64,000 nt of DNA from Glebionis coronaria. Taxonomy: Eukaryota; Streptophyta; Magnoliopsida; Asterales; Asteraceae. The notes beneath the pieces are model-generated. The model was not told the DNA's origin. It saw only the letters and a list, made by a program, of their open reading frames with translations, and searched no databases. Position numbers and translations under genes: made by a program. The stretch is taken from assembly GCA_025667525.1 (NCBI GenBank), contig CM046874.1, positions 278,750,380-278,814,379 on the forward strand, read 5' to 3'. Of the stretch, positions 20,787 through 32,417 are shown piece after piece (position 1 is the stretch's first letter; every line of letters starts with the position of its first letter).

Positions 20787-21310
20787 TGTTGATCCCAAAG
20801 TCAGATCTTAAACCTTAATAGCTTGTTTAAGGGTTGTGATAGAGAGAAAGAATTCAATCTAACACTAGAGAAACTTTGCAAAGCAAAGTAACTAAACAAG
20901 ACGCGGAATATAATGTTTAGCACAAGAACAATATGATTGAAACGTTGAACTTTAATATATCAAAGATATACGAATACCCTAAAATGGTATTAGGGTTTAC
21001 AAAACCTTAAAGTACTATAATGAAAGACAAATGAGAAAAGACTCCCTTTGCATGCTAACCTAGTGAGTCCTTTTATAGCCACAAGAACTCACGTACAAGA
21101 TCACTACTAACAAACTTGGAAAGTATTAAGGAATAATAACTGAAACGCGTAAAAATCTATTCCATGTTTATCTTTGACAACAGGGCCTTTGACTTCAGCA
21201 GGGGAACCAATCCCCCGGCCTTTGCTATTTAGCAGGGGGAACTTACTCTAGCAGGGGTATGGATAATCAACTAGCAGGGGAAACAAATAAGCATAGATTT
21301 ATTCCCAACA
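20787..21310 (-). mobile_element. Copia 3' LTR (element sense)
   Basis: In element sense starts TGTTGGGAATAAATC and ends GGGATCAACA. TATA box at 21069-21078. Holds four copies of the GCAGGGG motif (plus strand 21197, 21231, 21250, 21273). Confidence 0.95.
21069..21078 (-). promoter_or_regulatory. LTR TATA box (left LTR)
   Basis: CTATAAAAGG on the minus strand, about 240 bases from the U3 end; the same at 32171-32180 in the other LTR, where it would drive the element's transcript. Confidence 0.7.
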
Positions 21311-21324
21311 ATCCTCCCATAAAC
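21311..21324 (-). promoter_or_regulatory. Polypurine tract of the copia element
   Basis: Minus-strand GTTTATGGGAGGAT directly before the LTR start TGTTGGG. Confidence 0.8.
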
Positions 21325-21378
21325 TTGTGCTTTCCCCTAAAGAAAAGTTTTTGAATAAATACTAGTTGATGAGGATGC

Positions 21379-22797
21379 TTAGAAACTTTCTGGCCAAATC
21401 TGACTATGAACCATTCTTACCAGATCATAAGCAACAGGCTTTTTAGCATCTACAATTAAGTTAGCCTGTGCTAGTTTCTTTAAGGTATCCTGAGAGAAGG
21501 GATAATACCTATGATTGAGCAAGTACACACTCACGCCTTCCATCACTACCTCATAGACCCCAGAATTGGTGAACAGCTTCCAATACAACAAATCTCCTTT
21601 ATTCACTGCATCAAATATAGGATCAAATAACTCATGCTCATACATCCTATGCATGCACTCCCAGATTACCCAATCCTTCTCCACACCATCCATGGTAGGA
21701 GGTTTTGCAGCAAACGTCTTCTTCAATATTTTCCACAGATCTTCTAAGTCTTCACTATCCAAAATTTGAAACATGACATCTAGACTTAGAAATGTCTGTG
21801 CTGTATTGTCAGCTCTTGTAAGCTTCCACCAAGTCCTCCCTTTGTGTTCATAAACAGCATACTCTATGATAGCAAACTTCTTTCCAAGTTCACTAGGTGA
21901 GATATCATCATTTTCCTGCAGGATCAGCTGTTTATCAATTTCATCATTTGAAGGCCTTTGAGACTCTTTAGTAACTGTGCCAACTTGCTCCATTCTCTTG
22001 AGTCTCTTTGCTGCTCTTTGTACATTAAGTACAGACTTCTCAAGTACTTATGGAAAACTTCCACCTGCTTGATGTGATGCCCCTGCTTGTGATGATGCAC
22101 CTGCTTGGGATGATGCACCTGCTTGTGTAGTTTCCAAAGTTGTCTCTCCAGCTTTTCTTTTCTTAGATTCTCTAGCTTTCTGTAGCATTTCACTTTGTCT
22201 CCTAAGATACTCAGCTTCCTCAGGAGTGTTGATAGTCATCCAATCCTCCACATCATACAATTTTAGAACTGGTCTGACTGCTCTTTTTATGGCTTCAAAA
22301 CTCATATCTCTGAAGTCACCATCCTTCCACTTCCTATGTCTCTTAAGCAGAACTTTGTAGTGTTCAAGTTGCCCTTTCTCTGAAGTTAGATACTTCTCAC
22401 TCTAAATTTGAATTGCCCTTCTTTCCAGATACTCAGTTTGATATTTGTAAACAAGGCAAGTCAACTCATACCTGTCTTCCAAAGGAGCATTTATTAACTC
22501 CTTCTCCCATTGATCAAGAAACTCTCCCACATGAGGTACCCTGTCATCTAGTTCTCTATACATGATCTCAACCTGCTTGAGCATATCTTTGGGCCTCATC
22601 TCTTGCATCCTTTGGTCCTGCATATCCATCTCCTCTTGTTGTAGTCTGAGAGCTACTTGTGCATCATGTGCTTCTTGAGCCCTTTGCTGTTCAGGAGTTA
22701 GATGCTTGTATTTTCTCTTGGGCTGTTCCACCAAGATTCCTTTTCCTTTGTCTTTTGGATCCACTGCTGGTGCTGGTTCGCTTTAGATGCAGGTTCT
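21379..22797 (-). pseudogene. Third (accessory) ORF, C-terminal part, with two stops
   Basis: One continuous minus-strand frame apart from TAG near 22400 and TAA near 22048. N-terminal section is charged and helical (KHLTPEQQRAQEAHDAQVAL, QQEEMDMQDQRMQEM; likely coiled coil), then FRDMSFEAIKRAVRPVLKL, a short QAGASS tandem repeat near 22060-22115, and a C-terminal domain (FAIIEYAVYEHKGRTWWKLT, LEDLWKILKKTFAAKPPTMD, ending WPESF). It joins the upstream part by a frameshift near 22790. Function unknown; comparable 3' ORFs of Sireviruses have been called env-like, but I see no signal peptide or transmembrane segment here. Confidence 0.65.
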
Positions 22798-24374
22798 TTG
22801 ATTGTAATCCCCTTCTGAGCTGGTTGCTTTCTGTTCTTCCTAACAAAAGTTTGAGTAACATTCTTTGCAGGGTAATAACTTACAGCAGTGGGATCAGCAA
22901 TGGCAGGGGAAACTTTTGAAGCAGGGGATTCTTCTGGATTGCCCATGTTGAGCAATGTTTGAGCAATATCTTTGGTTGCACTCCCTTTGTCACTTCCCTT
23001 ATCAGCACTTCCTTTTTCCATCCCTTTCTGAGCACTTGCTATCTTTCCATGTACCCCACCAGGATATGAATAGTACTCAGTAGACCCTTCTGTATTTGGA
23101 ACTTCCTCCCCTTTGGAAGCATCCTCATCTATTGAAAGAATCAGTCTGGGCTTTCTCCTCCCCTCAAGAGTAGCAAGTCTGGTTTCCAAGTTAGTGATAA
23201 CCAGGCCTTGCTTTTTGACATCTTGTACCAGTTGTGCATTCTGCCTTTTCAGACTCATACACATTTTCGTCAATTCCAAATTAGTCAAATGTTTCATACT
23301 GCTCTCAATCCTAGAAGGGAATTTCTCCCCTTTTTGGATATCATGGAGTGAGGGAGAGGACTTACTGATGGTGTCACTGTCCTGCTCACCCCTTGAGGAT
23401 GAGACAGTAGTGGCAGCCAAACCCTCAGGTTGCTCCAAACTCTTGGAGACTCTCCTCTCTGCTGCTTGTGAAGATTCACCAGGCAAGGGAGACCTGGCAA
23501 ACCTGGATTTTGAACGCCTTTCTTGTCGTGGATCAACAGGGGGTAAGTGACTAGCAGGGTGTAGGTTCTTGGCAGGGGAATCAGAAGGTTGGTGTTTAGC
23601 TGTTTGATTCTTGGCTTCTTCCCGTCTAATTTGGTCCATCATAATTGAAGTGAGTGGAATATTTTTGCCAGAAAACAGGGGTGATGGTGCAAGTAGTGTG
23701 GTGAAGAGTTTGGTGGTATGTTGGGTTGCTGAAAAATAGTTTTTGTGTTTAATTGGACCATGATCACTCATATTCAGCAGAAGTTCTATAAACCTTGGAT
23801 ACATACAAAACTTTGAGGTGCTTGAAACATTTTTATCCATTCCTTTAAAAATCATTTGAGAAAAACAATACTTCCTCCCTGTTGCAAAGCAGATCAGGGC
23901 AGCAGCTATCTCACTACCAACCTCATTAAAAGCAGTGGTTTTTGGTGACAAACATTGCATAATTATATGAATCAAATATTTCCAATGAGGGGCAAACTGG
24001 CCTTTAACAAACTTACATTTTTGATTTTTAGAAAGTTTGTACCCTAATTTAACAAGACCTGCAAAAATTCCAGCCTCAGAAAAGTTGGTTATCCCATCCT
24101 CATCATCAAGGAGAAGATTCTCCCTGATGGAGGCAAGTGTAATCTCCTTGGGATGACCATTAACTGTGCTTTGAATTATAACCTCTCCATTCACTGTTTT
24201 GGTCATGGCTTTAGACCAGAACTGCTGAATGTGTGAGGTATATATTCGAGGATTGATGAGAAGGGCCACTCTAAAGTATGAAGACTTTAGAAAGGCCACA
24301 GCATCAGCAAACTCTGCTGGTTCATCATGAAGCAAAGCGATTTGGTTATGATTAGCAGCAATTTTGAGAGTCAT
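22698..24374 (-). pseudogene. Third (accessory) ORF, N-terminal part
   Basis: 558-codon frame. The first 230 residues form a conserved-looking domain: FADAVAFLKSSYFRVALLIN, YTSHIQQFWSKAM, HPKEITLASIRENLLLDDED, GLVKLGYKLS, FAPHWKYLIHIIMQCLSPKT, SEIAAALICFATGRKYCFSQ, CMYPRFIELLLN. This arrangement I associate with accessory ORFs of copia elements in Asteraceae. The rest is low-complexity (Ser, Lys, Pro) with SPA motifs encoded by the recurring TTCCCCTGCT sequence. Frame lost near 22790. In a Sirevirus this ORF follows pol and would need a spliced or internal message. Role unknown. Confidence 0.7.
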
Positions 24375-25482
24375 GATAAAGTTTGAAAATAGTTTGAAGG
24401 TTTATAAAGATGAGAGGTAAGTGGGATTAAGTCGAGGGAGAGAGATGGACCTGCTGGTGAAGGGAATTAAGTTTTTATAGGCGAATTGAAGAGCTGTGAT
24501 TGGACCAAAATTTTCAAATTGCAAAAATATCAAAGATAAATCTTGATAAAAAATTAATTTATTTGAAATAAAAGGAAAAGATTACCAATCAGCGAAGAAA
24601 GCGCCTTAAATATCTTTTAAAAACAATAAAATATTCCCTAACCAAAAGTTAAGCTAGTAGGCCCAACGGCTATGAACAGGGTAACGGTATTGTCGGTCAA
24701 CGGTCAAACAGGGGAATGTTGTGAAAGCAGGGGAATAAAAGGATGAAAGCAGGGGAAACTTTCCTAGGGGTATTGGACTAGTCATGGATAGACTAATGCT
24801 AACTAGCTCTGCTCTAATGCACACACTTGTATACACAAGATAGATACATAGAAACTCAAGAGTCCTCTATTCAGCAGTGGTCCCAATACAAGGAGTCAAT
24901 ACACAAGTCCCCCTACACCAGGTTAACCCAAGAAAACATGCATACCCCAGTCACCATCCCTACCTTGTCCCTTACTTATGGTCAGTCAGTCTTGGCAATG
25001 TATGCCACACATCTGTATTTAAACAGCAAGCTGTTTTAATAGAGAAATGTAAGCACTCATTACAGTGCCTCAAGGTTTCAAAGTTTTGACAAGCTTTGCA
25101 GCAAGTCCTCATTACCCTGAACCCTCACTCACTAGTGGATATGATCTAAGATCATATATGAGCATTCTAAGAATACCCTGAGTCCTAAAGGTATGACCTA
25201 ACCTCCCCTGAAACATAGAATATATACCTGATCCACCAATGAGAATAGTATGCACCTTATGAACCTCTGCATTGTTAGTCTAAAACCATATATAACCACT
25301 TTTGTAAAAACAACATACCCAGCATAAGAGAAAAATTCTCTTTAGCAGGGGAATGAACCCCTAGCAGGGGAATCTATGTTAAAAAGCAGTGGAATGAAAA
25401 GTGATGGAAAAAGGGACTAACAGTTATACAACAATAGCAGTGAAGCAACCCTGATCATACAAGACAAAATAGACATCAGTTT
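24375..25482 (-). other. Spacer between pol and the third ORF
   Basis: No convincing gene; frames at 24654-25089 are short and on the wrong strand for the element. It contains five or so copies of the GCAGGGG/GCAGTGG motif (about 24716, 24730, 24752, 25347, 25364, 25386). It would hold any splice or promoter signal for the third ORF. Confidence 0.6.
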
Positions 25483-26073
25483 TTAAGGGGTAACCATTCC
25501 AATACCTGCAACCAGATACTGAAACCTCCCTACTTTAAAAGCTTTTGTTAAAAGATCAGAAACATTAAGTTCTGTATCAATTTTCTCAGGGACAATTAGT
25601 CCTTTTTCAAAACAATCTCTGATAAAGTGATGTCTAATTTCAATGTGTTTAGTCTTGCTATGAAAAACAGGGTTCTTAATAATGCAAATGGTGCTGTTGT
25701 TATCAATGAATATCTTGGTTTTAAGAAAGTTATACCTATAATCAAGCAGTTGATTTTGCACCCAAAGTACTTGACCACAGCATGCAGCAGCTGCTACATA
25801 CTCAGCTTCAGTTGTGGATGTTGCCATGATGGTCTGCTTCTTACATTGCCAAGATATAAGTCTACTTCCCAAAAATTGGCATCCCCCTGTTGTAGATTTC
25901 CTATCATTGTTGTCACCAGCATAATCACTATCTGAATAGGCTATCAGCTCAAATGGTGACTCCTTTGGATACCAAAGTCCTAAGGTGGGATGACACTTTA
26001 GATACCTAAAATTCTTTTCACAGCAAATAAGTGACACTCTGTTGGTGACACCTGGTATCTTGCACATAAGCAA
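25483..26073 (-). pseudogene. pol: Copia pol: RNase H
   Basis: AYSDSDYAGDNNDRKSTTGG with the first catalytic Asp, SWQCKKQTIMATSTTEAEYVAAAACC with the Glu, IFIDNNSTICIIKNPVFHSKTKHIEIRHH and the C-terminal KGLIVPEKIDTELNVSDLLT KAF; ends at TGA-type stop near 25483. One single-base frameshift (about 26000-26012) separates it from RT. Residues look intact, so it failed recently. Confidence 0.9.
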
Positions 26074-29000
26074 ACTGCAAACATGATGTCAGGTCTTGAA
26101 GCAGTGAGATACATAAGAGATCCAATCATAGACCTGTAATTCCTGACATCTATAAGCTTTCCAGGACCATCCTTACCCCATGGATGATCCTTGTCCATTG
26201 GAGTGGACACCTTCTTTCCATCAGACATGCCAAACTTCTTCACAATCTCAGCCACATATTTGTCTTGTGAGATGAATATCCCATCTTTCCGCTGCTGAAC
26301 TTGTAACCCCAAAAAGAAGTTTAGTTCTCCCATGGCACTCATTTGGAATTTATCCTGCATCAATTTGGCGAACTCTTTGCTAAGCATAGAGTTAGTGGAT
26401 CCAAAAATGATGTCATCAACATAGACTTGTACTAGTAGAAGGTCACCCTTTTGTTTCTTTGTAAACAGGGTCTGATCAATCTTCCCCCTGCTGAATCCAT
26501 TGTCTAAGAGATATTTAGAGAGAGTACCATACCAGGCTCTGGGAGCTTGATGGAGTCCATACATAGCCTTTTTCACCTTGTAGACTTTGTCTGGATGTTC
26601 TGGGTCTTCAAACCCTGGGGGTTGCATAACATAGACTTCTTCATCAATGGTTCCATATACGAAGGCACTTTTCACATCCATCTGGAAAACAGTGAAGTCC
26701 ATGAATGAGGCATAAGCAAGAAATAATCTAATAGCTTCAATCCTGGCTACTGGAGCAAACACCTCTTCATAATCAATTCCTTCTTCCTGAGTATACCCTT
26801 GTGCCACTAGTCTTGCTTTGTTCCTGACAACTATTCCCCTTTCATCCTTTTTGTTCCTGAGTACCCACTTTGTCCCAATAGGCCTTGCCCATTTGGGACA
26901 ATCTACCAGAATCCAAACCTCTTGTATGTTAAATTGTAAGAGCTCCTCTTGCATGGCTTCAACCCAGCTTGGGTCATTTAAAGCCTGAAAAATCTTCTTT
27001 GGCTCTTCTTGTGACAAAAATTCAGTAAACAGACAACATTGCATGTTGTCATGATTGAACTTCATGGTGATGTTAGCAATGAATCTGTGCTCCTTTGCTG
27101 TATACCTTGTATGTCTGGGGGCTTCAGGATCACCAATGATTTGAGAGATAGGGTGATCCTTATTGATTCTGTAGGTAGGTTGCATGATGACTTCTGTTTC
27201 ATCTTCTTCTAAATCAGAATTTATGGGGCTATCTTGATTAGGAAAGAAGTCCTCAAAGGAACTTCCAAATGATACAGCATGACCTAGAGATGGGTGTTGG
27301 TGAGCATAATGAAGCTTTGAGTAACTAGGACCTCCACTCTTGATGATTCTGCTTCCACTTCTGGATATAATAGGACCATAATTTATGGGTGTAGATGATG
27401 AAATGAGTGGGGATTCTCTTTCTGCATCATTAGTATCATTAGCAACATGATCCATTGTGGAAGAGGAAGCAATTGGTCTAGCAGGGGAATCCTGGATTCC
27501 ACTGCCTTCAGCCATTCCGCTGCCTTCAGCCATAGCAGGGGATGAGATTGGCTGTACTTTTCCTAGAGAAGAATTATCTTCTTGAACATCAGCTTCAATA
27601 GGAAACAATGAGGGTACATTCATGTACCTCAGGGGTGACTTCTCTGCACCAGTTGTTTCTTGAGTACCTGAAATGTTAGTGTTCTGCAAAGCAACAGGTA
27701 CATAATTCATAGACTTTGAAAGAACATCTATATCAAAGAACCAGTCAGGACCTGTTTGAAAATCTTCAGGTTTGTCTTCAAGAAAGTTCACATGAAGATT
27801 TTCTGTGATTTTGCTTGTCTTCTTGTTGAAGACCTTATATCCCTTGCTGTTTAATGAATAACCCACAAAGTATCCATCATCACCCTTTTCACTGAACTTA
27901 CCTAGATTGTCAATAGTGTTCAAGATGATCACATGACATCCAAAAGGTCTGAAAAAGTCAATTAAAGGAGGTCTTCCATTGAACAGCTGATAAGGGGTAT
28001 TGGTGTGTGCCTTGATCACCAAGGCCCTGTTTTGTACATAACAAGCAGTGGATACAACTTCAGCCCAAAAGATAACTGGAAGTTTGGAATCAGATAGCAT
28101 AGTTCTAGCAGCTTCAATGAGTGTCCTATTCCTTCTTTCTGCCACTCCATTCTGTTGAGGTGTTCTTGCAATGCTGAATTGCCTTTTGATGCCTTTGTTA
28201 ATGCAGAAAGAGTCCAGTTTCTGATTTCTGAACTCACCACCATTGTCTGATCTCATGGTGACTACCTTCATGCTCTTTGATAGTTCAATTTGATTTATGA
28301 ACCCAATGAGTACATCAGCTGTGTCACTCTTCTCAAATAGAAAGAATGTCCATGTGAACCTTGAAAAATCATCAGTAATCACTAGGTAGTACCATTTCTT
28401 CATTATGCTTGCCACAAAAGTAGGACCAAAGAGATCCATATGCAGTAGTTCCAATGGCTTGGTGGTGGACATACTTGTTTTTGATTTGCAAGATGCTCTG
28501 TGTTGCTTCCCTTTCAGACATGCAGCACAAGTATGTTCATTGGCAAAGGACTTGGAAGGAAGACCATGAACGAGATTATACTTTACTAGTTTGTTCATGT
28601 TCTTGAAATTAAGATGACCAAGTCTTCTATGCCATTTCTTACATTCATCTACTGAAGCTTTGGCAATGAAACATGTTTCATTGTATTGGAGAGATATGTC
28701 CTTGAGATCAATTGTGTACATATTCTTCTGTCTTGGTGTTCTGAGTACAATAGGAGTGTCTTTTGGAAAGACAAACTCCTTTCCTAACACCAAGCATTCA
28801 GTGTCAGTAAACAAGACAAAATTCTTGTTATCAGTCATCTGTGACACACTGAAGAGATTGTACTTGAGTTCTTTCACCAAGTAGACATTGTCAAAGGTCA
28901 TCCCATTAGTGACAATAGTTCCTTTTCCTGTTATAGTTCCATGCCCATCTCCAAAAGAAACACCATCATTGTCATGCAGGGGCACAAAATTAGACAAGTA

Positions 29001-29093
29001 AGCTTTTTGTCCAGTCATACTTCTTGAGCATCCACTATCCCAATATGCTCTATCATCCCTTGTCTTCTTTGTCACCTGCAAAAAGAAAAACAA
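25998..29093 (-). pseudogene. pol: Copia pol: protease, integrase and RT
   Basis: 1,031-codon frame. Protease: [12 protein letters not shown] (residues about 18-29), DSG instead of DTG. Integrase: HHCC finger ([10 protein letters not shown] ... CAACLKGK, about 155-200), Asp in HMDLFGP (about 219), Asp in RSDNGGEF (about 280), Glu in [10 protein letters not shown] (about 317). [56 protein letters not shown] and catalytic YVDDIIFG (about 890). All catalytic residues are present. It ends early at ILGI because of a frameshift into RNase H. The frame has no good ATG; it opens in a pyrimidine-rich acceptor-like stretch, so it is read through a recoding or splicing event. Confidence 0.92.
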
Positions 29094-29095
29094 CT
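29076..29095 (-). promoter_or_regulatory. Possible 3' splice site at the gag-pol junction
   Basis: In element sense the gag frame ends AACTAA, and at once follows TTGTTTTTCTTTTTGCAG then GTGACAAAG, the protease frame. The long pyrimidine run ending in CAG, with an ACTAAG branch-like motif, looks like a strong acceptor. Pol is in a different frame from gag here. Confidence 0.4.
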
Positions 29096-29837
29096 TAGTT
29101 TTTCTTGGGGACCCAAGCCATTACAGACTTGGATCTACCTCGTGTATCAATGTAGGATAGCTTATCAAAAACTATAGATACACCATTAGACTGAGTATCC
29201 CTTTTGGGTGCCCAAACCCAACGAACTGAGGCTTTCACAGCTATTCCCCATCTTCCCATGTTCCTAGAAGGCAGACCTTTGTTAGCAGGGATACCTCAGT
29301 TTTAGCAGGGGAATCCCTATGCTTAGCAGAGGGAACCCACCTTTTGTTTTGGCCTCTATTCATGTGTTGGTAAGGTCTAGAGCCAGATCTATATGCAGTA
29401 TAAGGTGTTGGGGTGGTCTCAGAAGTGTTGGGCTTTGAGTGAACATTATTCTCCTTCCTAAGGGCAGGAACAACATATTTATCAGTCACCCTATTTCTCA
29501 AGGCAGGGGCAACGTACTTGGCAGGGGAAAAAGATTTTGCCCCTGCATTTAGAAGAATGGTTTTAGGTTGCATATCCTTTAAGGGATTTGCAGCCACCAT
29601 TTCCATTGGTGCCTTACACTCTTGATAAGTGTGCTCAAAGCTGCCACATGTGAAGCAGGGCTTGGTATTAATCACAAAGTCTTCTCCTAATTGATGAGAC
29701 TTTTGGTCATTCCAATTTCTTTGATTACCTCTGATATTCCTGTACATACCAGCATATTTAATGGTAGACTTAGGGGACTGTGAACTGGTCTTAGATTTGG
29801 GAGAGCTACTCTTAGAACTAGAATTACTGCCAAAAAT
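29094..29837 (-). pseudogene. gag: Copia gag, C-terminal part with second zinc knuckle
   Basis: After a frameshift near 29838 the protein continues: SSSKSSSPKSKTSSQSPKST, MYRNIRGNQRNWNDQKS, a second CCHC knuckle CFTCGSFEHTYQEC, and a stretch with SPAK motifs. Another frameshift near 29285 leads to GRWGIAVKASVRWVWAPKRD and ends [13 protein letters not shown] at about 29095. So gag plus this region were one protein originally. Confidence 0.7.
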
Positions 29838-31826
29838 TCATTCTCTTGAAAATCGAACAGGGTTATCAATTTGTTTTAAACCAACCTGTTCCTTTTCAAC
29901 ATCCCTAATAACACTAGTTTTAACTAGAGACTCTTCTGTATCAAGATTATTAGGTATATAAGCACTCAAGTCAAACTCAATGTCATCCTGTTTTTCAAAA
30001 CAAGGGAGACTAGTCCAGGATAGGTCTTTTCTAGGAAAAGGAGCATGGATGTTAGCAGGGGGTGGTGGTATGGTAGCATGCATATTTTTAATCCCAAACC
30101 CTGTTTTGTCCCTAGGAGATTGACCAATTTCAACTGCTTTGGTTAAATCTTTTGAAGCTTTTCCAAATTTTTCAACAGTTTCCTCATCTATCTTTTGGTT
30201 AGCTTTGAAAATTTCAAGTTCAGCAGTCAATGTCTTTATAGATTGGTTATTCTCCTTAGCATCTCTTTCCAGAATCACAATGTGATCCCTATAATCACTT
30301 TCTCTTTGCTTATACTCTCTTATGGTGGACTCTAACTGTTCTAAAGCACGTTTATAATTATCAAGATCATTATCACAATTGATATAGTCAGCTTTTACCT
30401 TTATGATTTGATCATTCAAAGATTCAGTATTTTTCCTACAAGCTTTAGTACAATATGAGTCATCATATACCTCATTGTCAGAGCTGGAACTTGACATGGC
30501 CATAAGTGCACAGTCTTCTTCCTTTTCCTTAGCAATCAAAGCTTGATTTCTTTCCACATTCTCTGTCATAGCACTCCAGTCCCATCCACTTGCTCCATCT
30601 ATCCCCTGCATGGCTACCATGGCTTTAGCACCAGAATCATCATCTCTTGTTTCCTTTCTGTAGCTATTTCCAGTCTTAGGTCCTCTGCATTCCCTGGGAA
30701 AATGACCCTTCTTGCCACAATTGTAGCATTCAACTTTTGTTTTATCAAACCCAGCCACATCAGAGGGATTAATTGAGATCTTCTTCCCATACTTCTTGTA
30801 GAACCTGTTGGCTCTCATGCTGAGCAGAGCCATATTCCACTTGATATCCATCTCTTCTAGCCCTTGCTTACTGATTTGACTTAGATCTTCATGTAACACA
30901 GTAGATCCTTGTGACCCTTGAGATGCTATAAAAGCACAAGCAGTATCAAGGCTGAATGTAGCTGGTCTTTCTTCATCATAGGAAGGTCCAGACCTGGTAG
31001 CAGGGGAATAAGTAGAAGGGGCTACTTCAATTCCACTGTTCTTGGAGATTCCACTGCTTTGTGATATAAATGCCATGTTAGCAGGGGAATCAATGAATCC
31101 ACTTGAGTTGGTGGGAATTGTTCCTTTTGATTTCATCTCATTGACAACAGGTTCAAAAACTTTTAAGTTATTATATATGTCATCAATGTCTTTTTCGTCC
31201 AAGTCATCCTTATTCTGCCAAATTGCCTTATAGACAAACCATTCTTTCTGGAGGCTGTTAAGAAACCTGGTATTCACCTGCTCTTTTGATACCTCAATAT
31301 CAAAGAATTCTAACTGGGCCACCATATCTTGAAGCCTATTGTAAATACCTCCAATTGATTCATCACCAATTGCTTTGAAAGAAGCAAAATCATTCAGCAT
31401 TTGATTTTTCTTCTTCTTCTTTGTGGCTTCATTTCCTCCAAAGGTTTTGCCTATGGCTTCCCATAGATCCTTAGCTGTTTTGTATTTCCTGAATCTGAGT
31501 TGATGTCTATCAGGTAGAGCCAACAACAATGAGCTGTGAGCCCTGACATCATGCCTTCTAGCTAGTATCTCCTTATCACACAAAGAAGCAGATTTCTTCT
31601 TGTCCTTACCTTTGGAACTTTCACCTTTTTCTTCTTCCTTGCCATCATCAACTACCATTGTTTTGGTGAATTGATCACCAAACTCTATAATCTCCCAAAG
31701 AACATAGTGTTCCATTTTTAGGTATTGTTGGATTCTGAATTCCCATAATTCAAAGTTTTCAGGATCCAACATGGGTAACTTGAGGTTATTGTGGTTGTTG
31801 CTATTTGAGGATGAGTCTGTAGACAT
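29838..31826 (-). pseudogene. gag: Copia gag, N-terminal part
   Basis: 662 codons from ATG at 31826, 50 bases after the primer site. LPMLDPENFELWEFRIQQYL opens the UBN2 gag domain (residues about 18-230, with ALPDRHQLRFRKYKTAKDLW and RLQDMVAQLEFFDIEVSKEQ). CCHC zinc knuckle CYNCGKKGHFPREC at 367-380, all ligands present. A predicted coiled coil spans about 470-590. Ends at TGA near 29838 through a frameshift. Gag forms the cytoplasmic particle. Two SPA motifs (residues 247-249 and 274-276) come from the recurring TTCCCCTGCT sequence. Confidence 0.92.
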
Positions 31827-31875
31827 GTTTGTTATGATGATTTTGTTCTTGATTTAGACAAAGTTTCTCAACAAG

Positions 31876-31887
31876 CTCTGATACCAC
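31876..31887 (-). promoter_or_regulatory. Primer-binding site, initiator-Met tRNA
   Basis: Minus-strand TGGTATCAGAGC, canonical, two bases inside the 5' LTR. Confidence 0.95.
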
Positions 31888-31889
31888 TT

Positions 31890-32412
31890 GTTGATCCCAA
31901 AGTCAGATCTTAAACCTTAATAGCTTGTTTAAGGGTTGTGATAGAGATAAAGAATTCAATCTAACACTAGAGAAACTTTGCAAAGCAAAGTAACTAAACA
32001 AGATGCGGAATATAATGTTTAGCACAAGAACAATATGGTTGAAACGTTGAACTTTAATATATCAAAGATATACGAATACCCTAAAATGGTATTAGGGTTT
32101 ACAAAACCTTAAAGTACTATAATGAAAGACAAATGAGAAAAGACTCCCTTTGCATGCTAACCTAGTGAGTCCTTTTATAGCCACAAGAACTCACGTACAA
32201 GATCACTACTAACAAACTTGGACAGTATTAAGGAATAATAACTGAAACGCGTAAAAATCTATTCCATGTTTATCTTTGACAGCAGGGCCTTTGACTTCAG
32301 CAGGGGAACCAATCCCCCTGCCTTTGCTATTTAGCAGGGGGAACTTACTCTAGCAGGGGTATGGATAATCAACTAGAAGGGGAAACAAATAAGCATAGAT
32401 TTATTCCCAACA
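31890..32412 (-). mobile_element. Copia 5' LTR (element sense)
   Basis: 523 bp, partner of 20787-21310. TATA box at 32171-32180. One of the four motif copies of its partner is mutated (AGAAGGGG near 32376). Confidence 0.95.
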
Positions 32413-32417
32413 TGGGG

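Larger units (their letters stand above)
20787..32412 (-). mobile_element. Full-length Sirevirus-like Ty1/copia element (11.6 kb)
   Basis: Two LTRs (524 and 523 bp) differing by 7 substitutions and one 1-bp indel, and a TGGGG duplication at 20782-20786 and 32413-32417. In element sense (minus strand): 5' LTR, primer site, gag with two zinc knuckles, protease, integrase, RT, RNase H, a 1.1-kb spacer, a long third ORF, purine tract, 3' LTR. The order integrase before RT is copia; the extra 3' ORF, length and long gag are Sirevirus-like. Few frameshifts and stops; young. A short motif, AGCAGGGGAA on the plus strand, recurs throughout. Confidence 0.95.

Noticed and set aside
22659..23550. Plus-strand frames across the copia third ORF
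   Set aside because: Antisense shadows of the minus-strand coding sequence.
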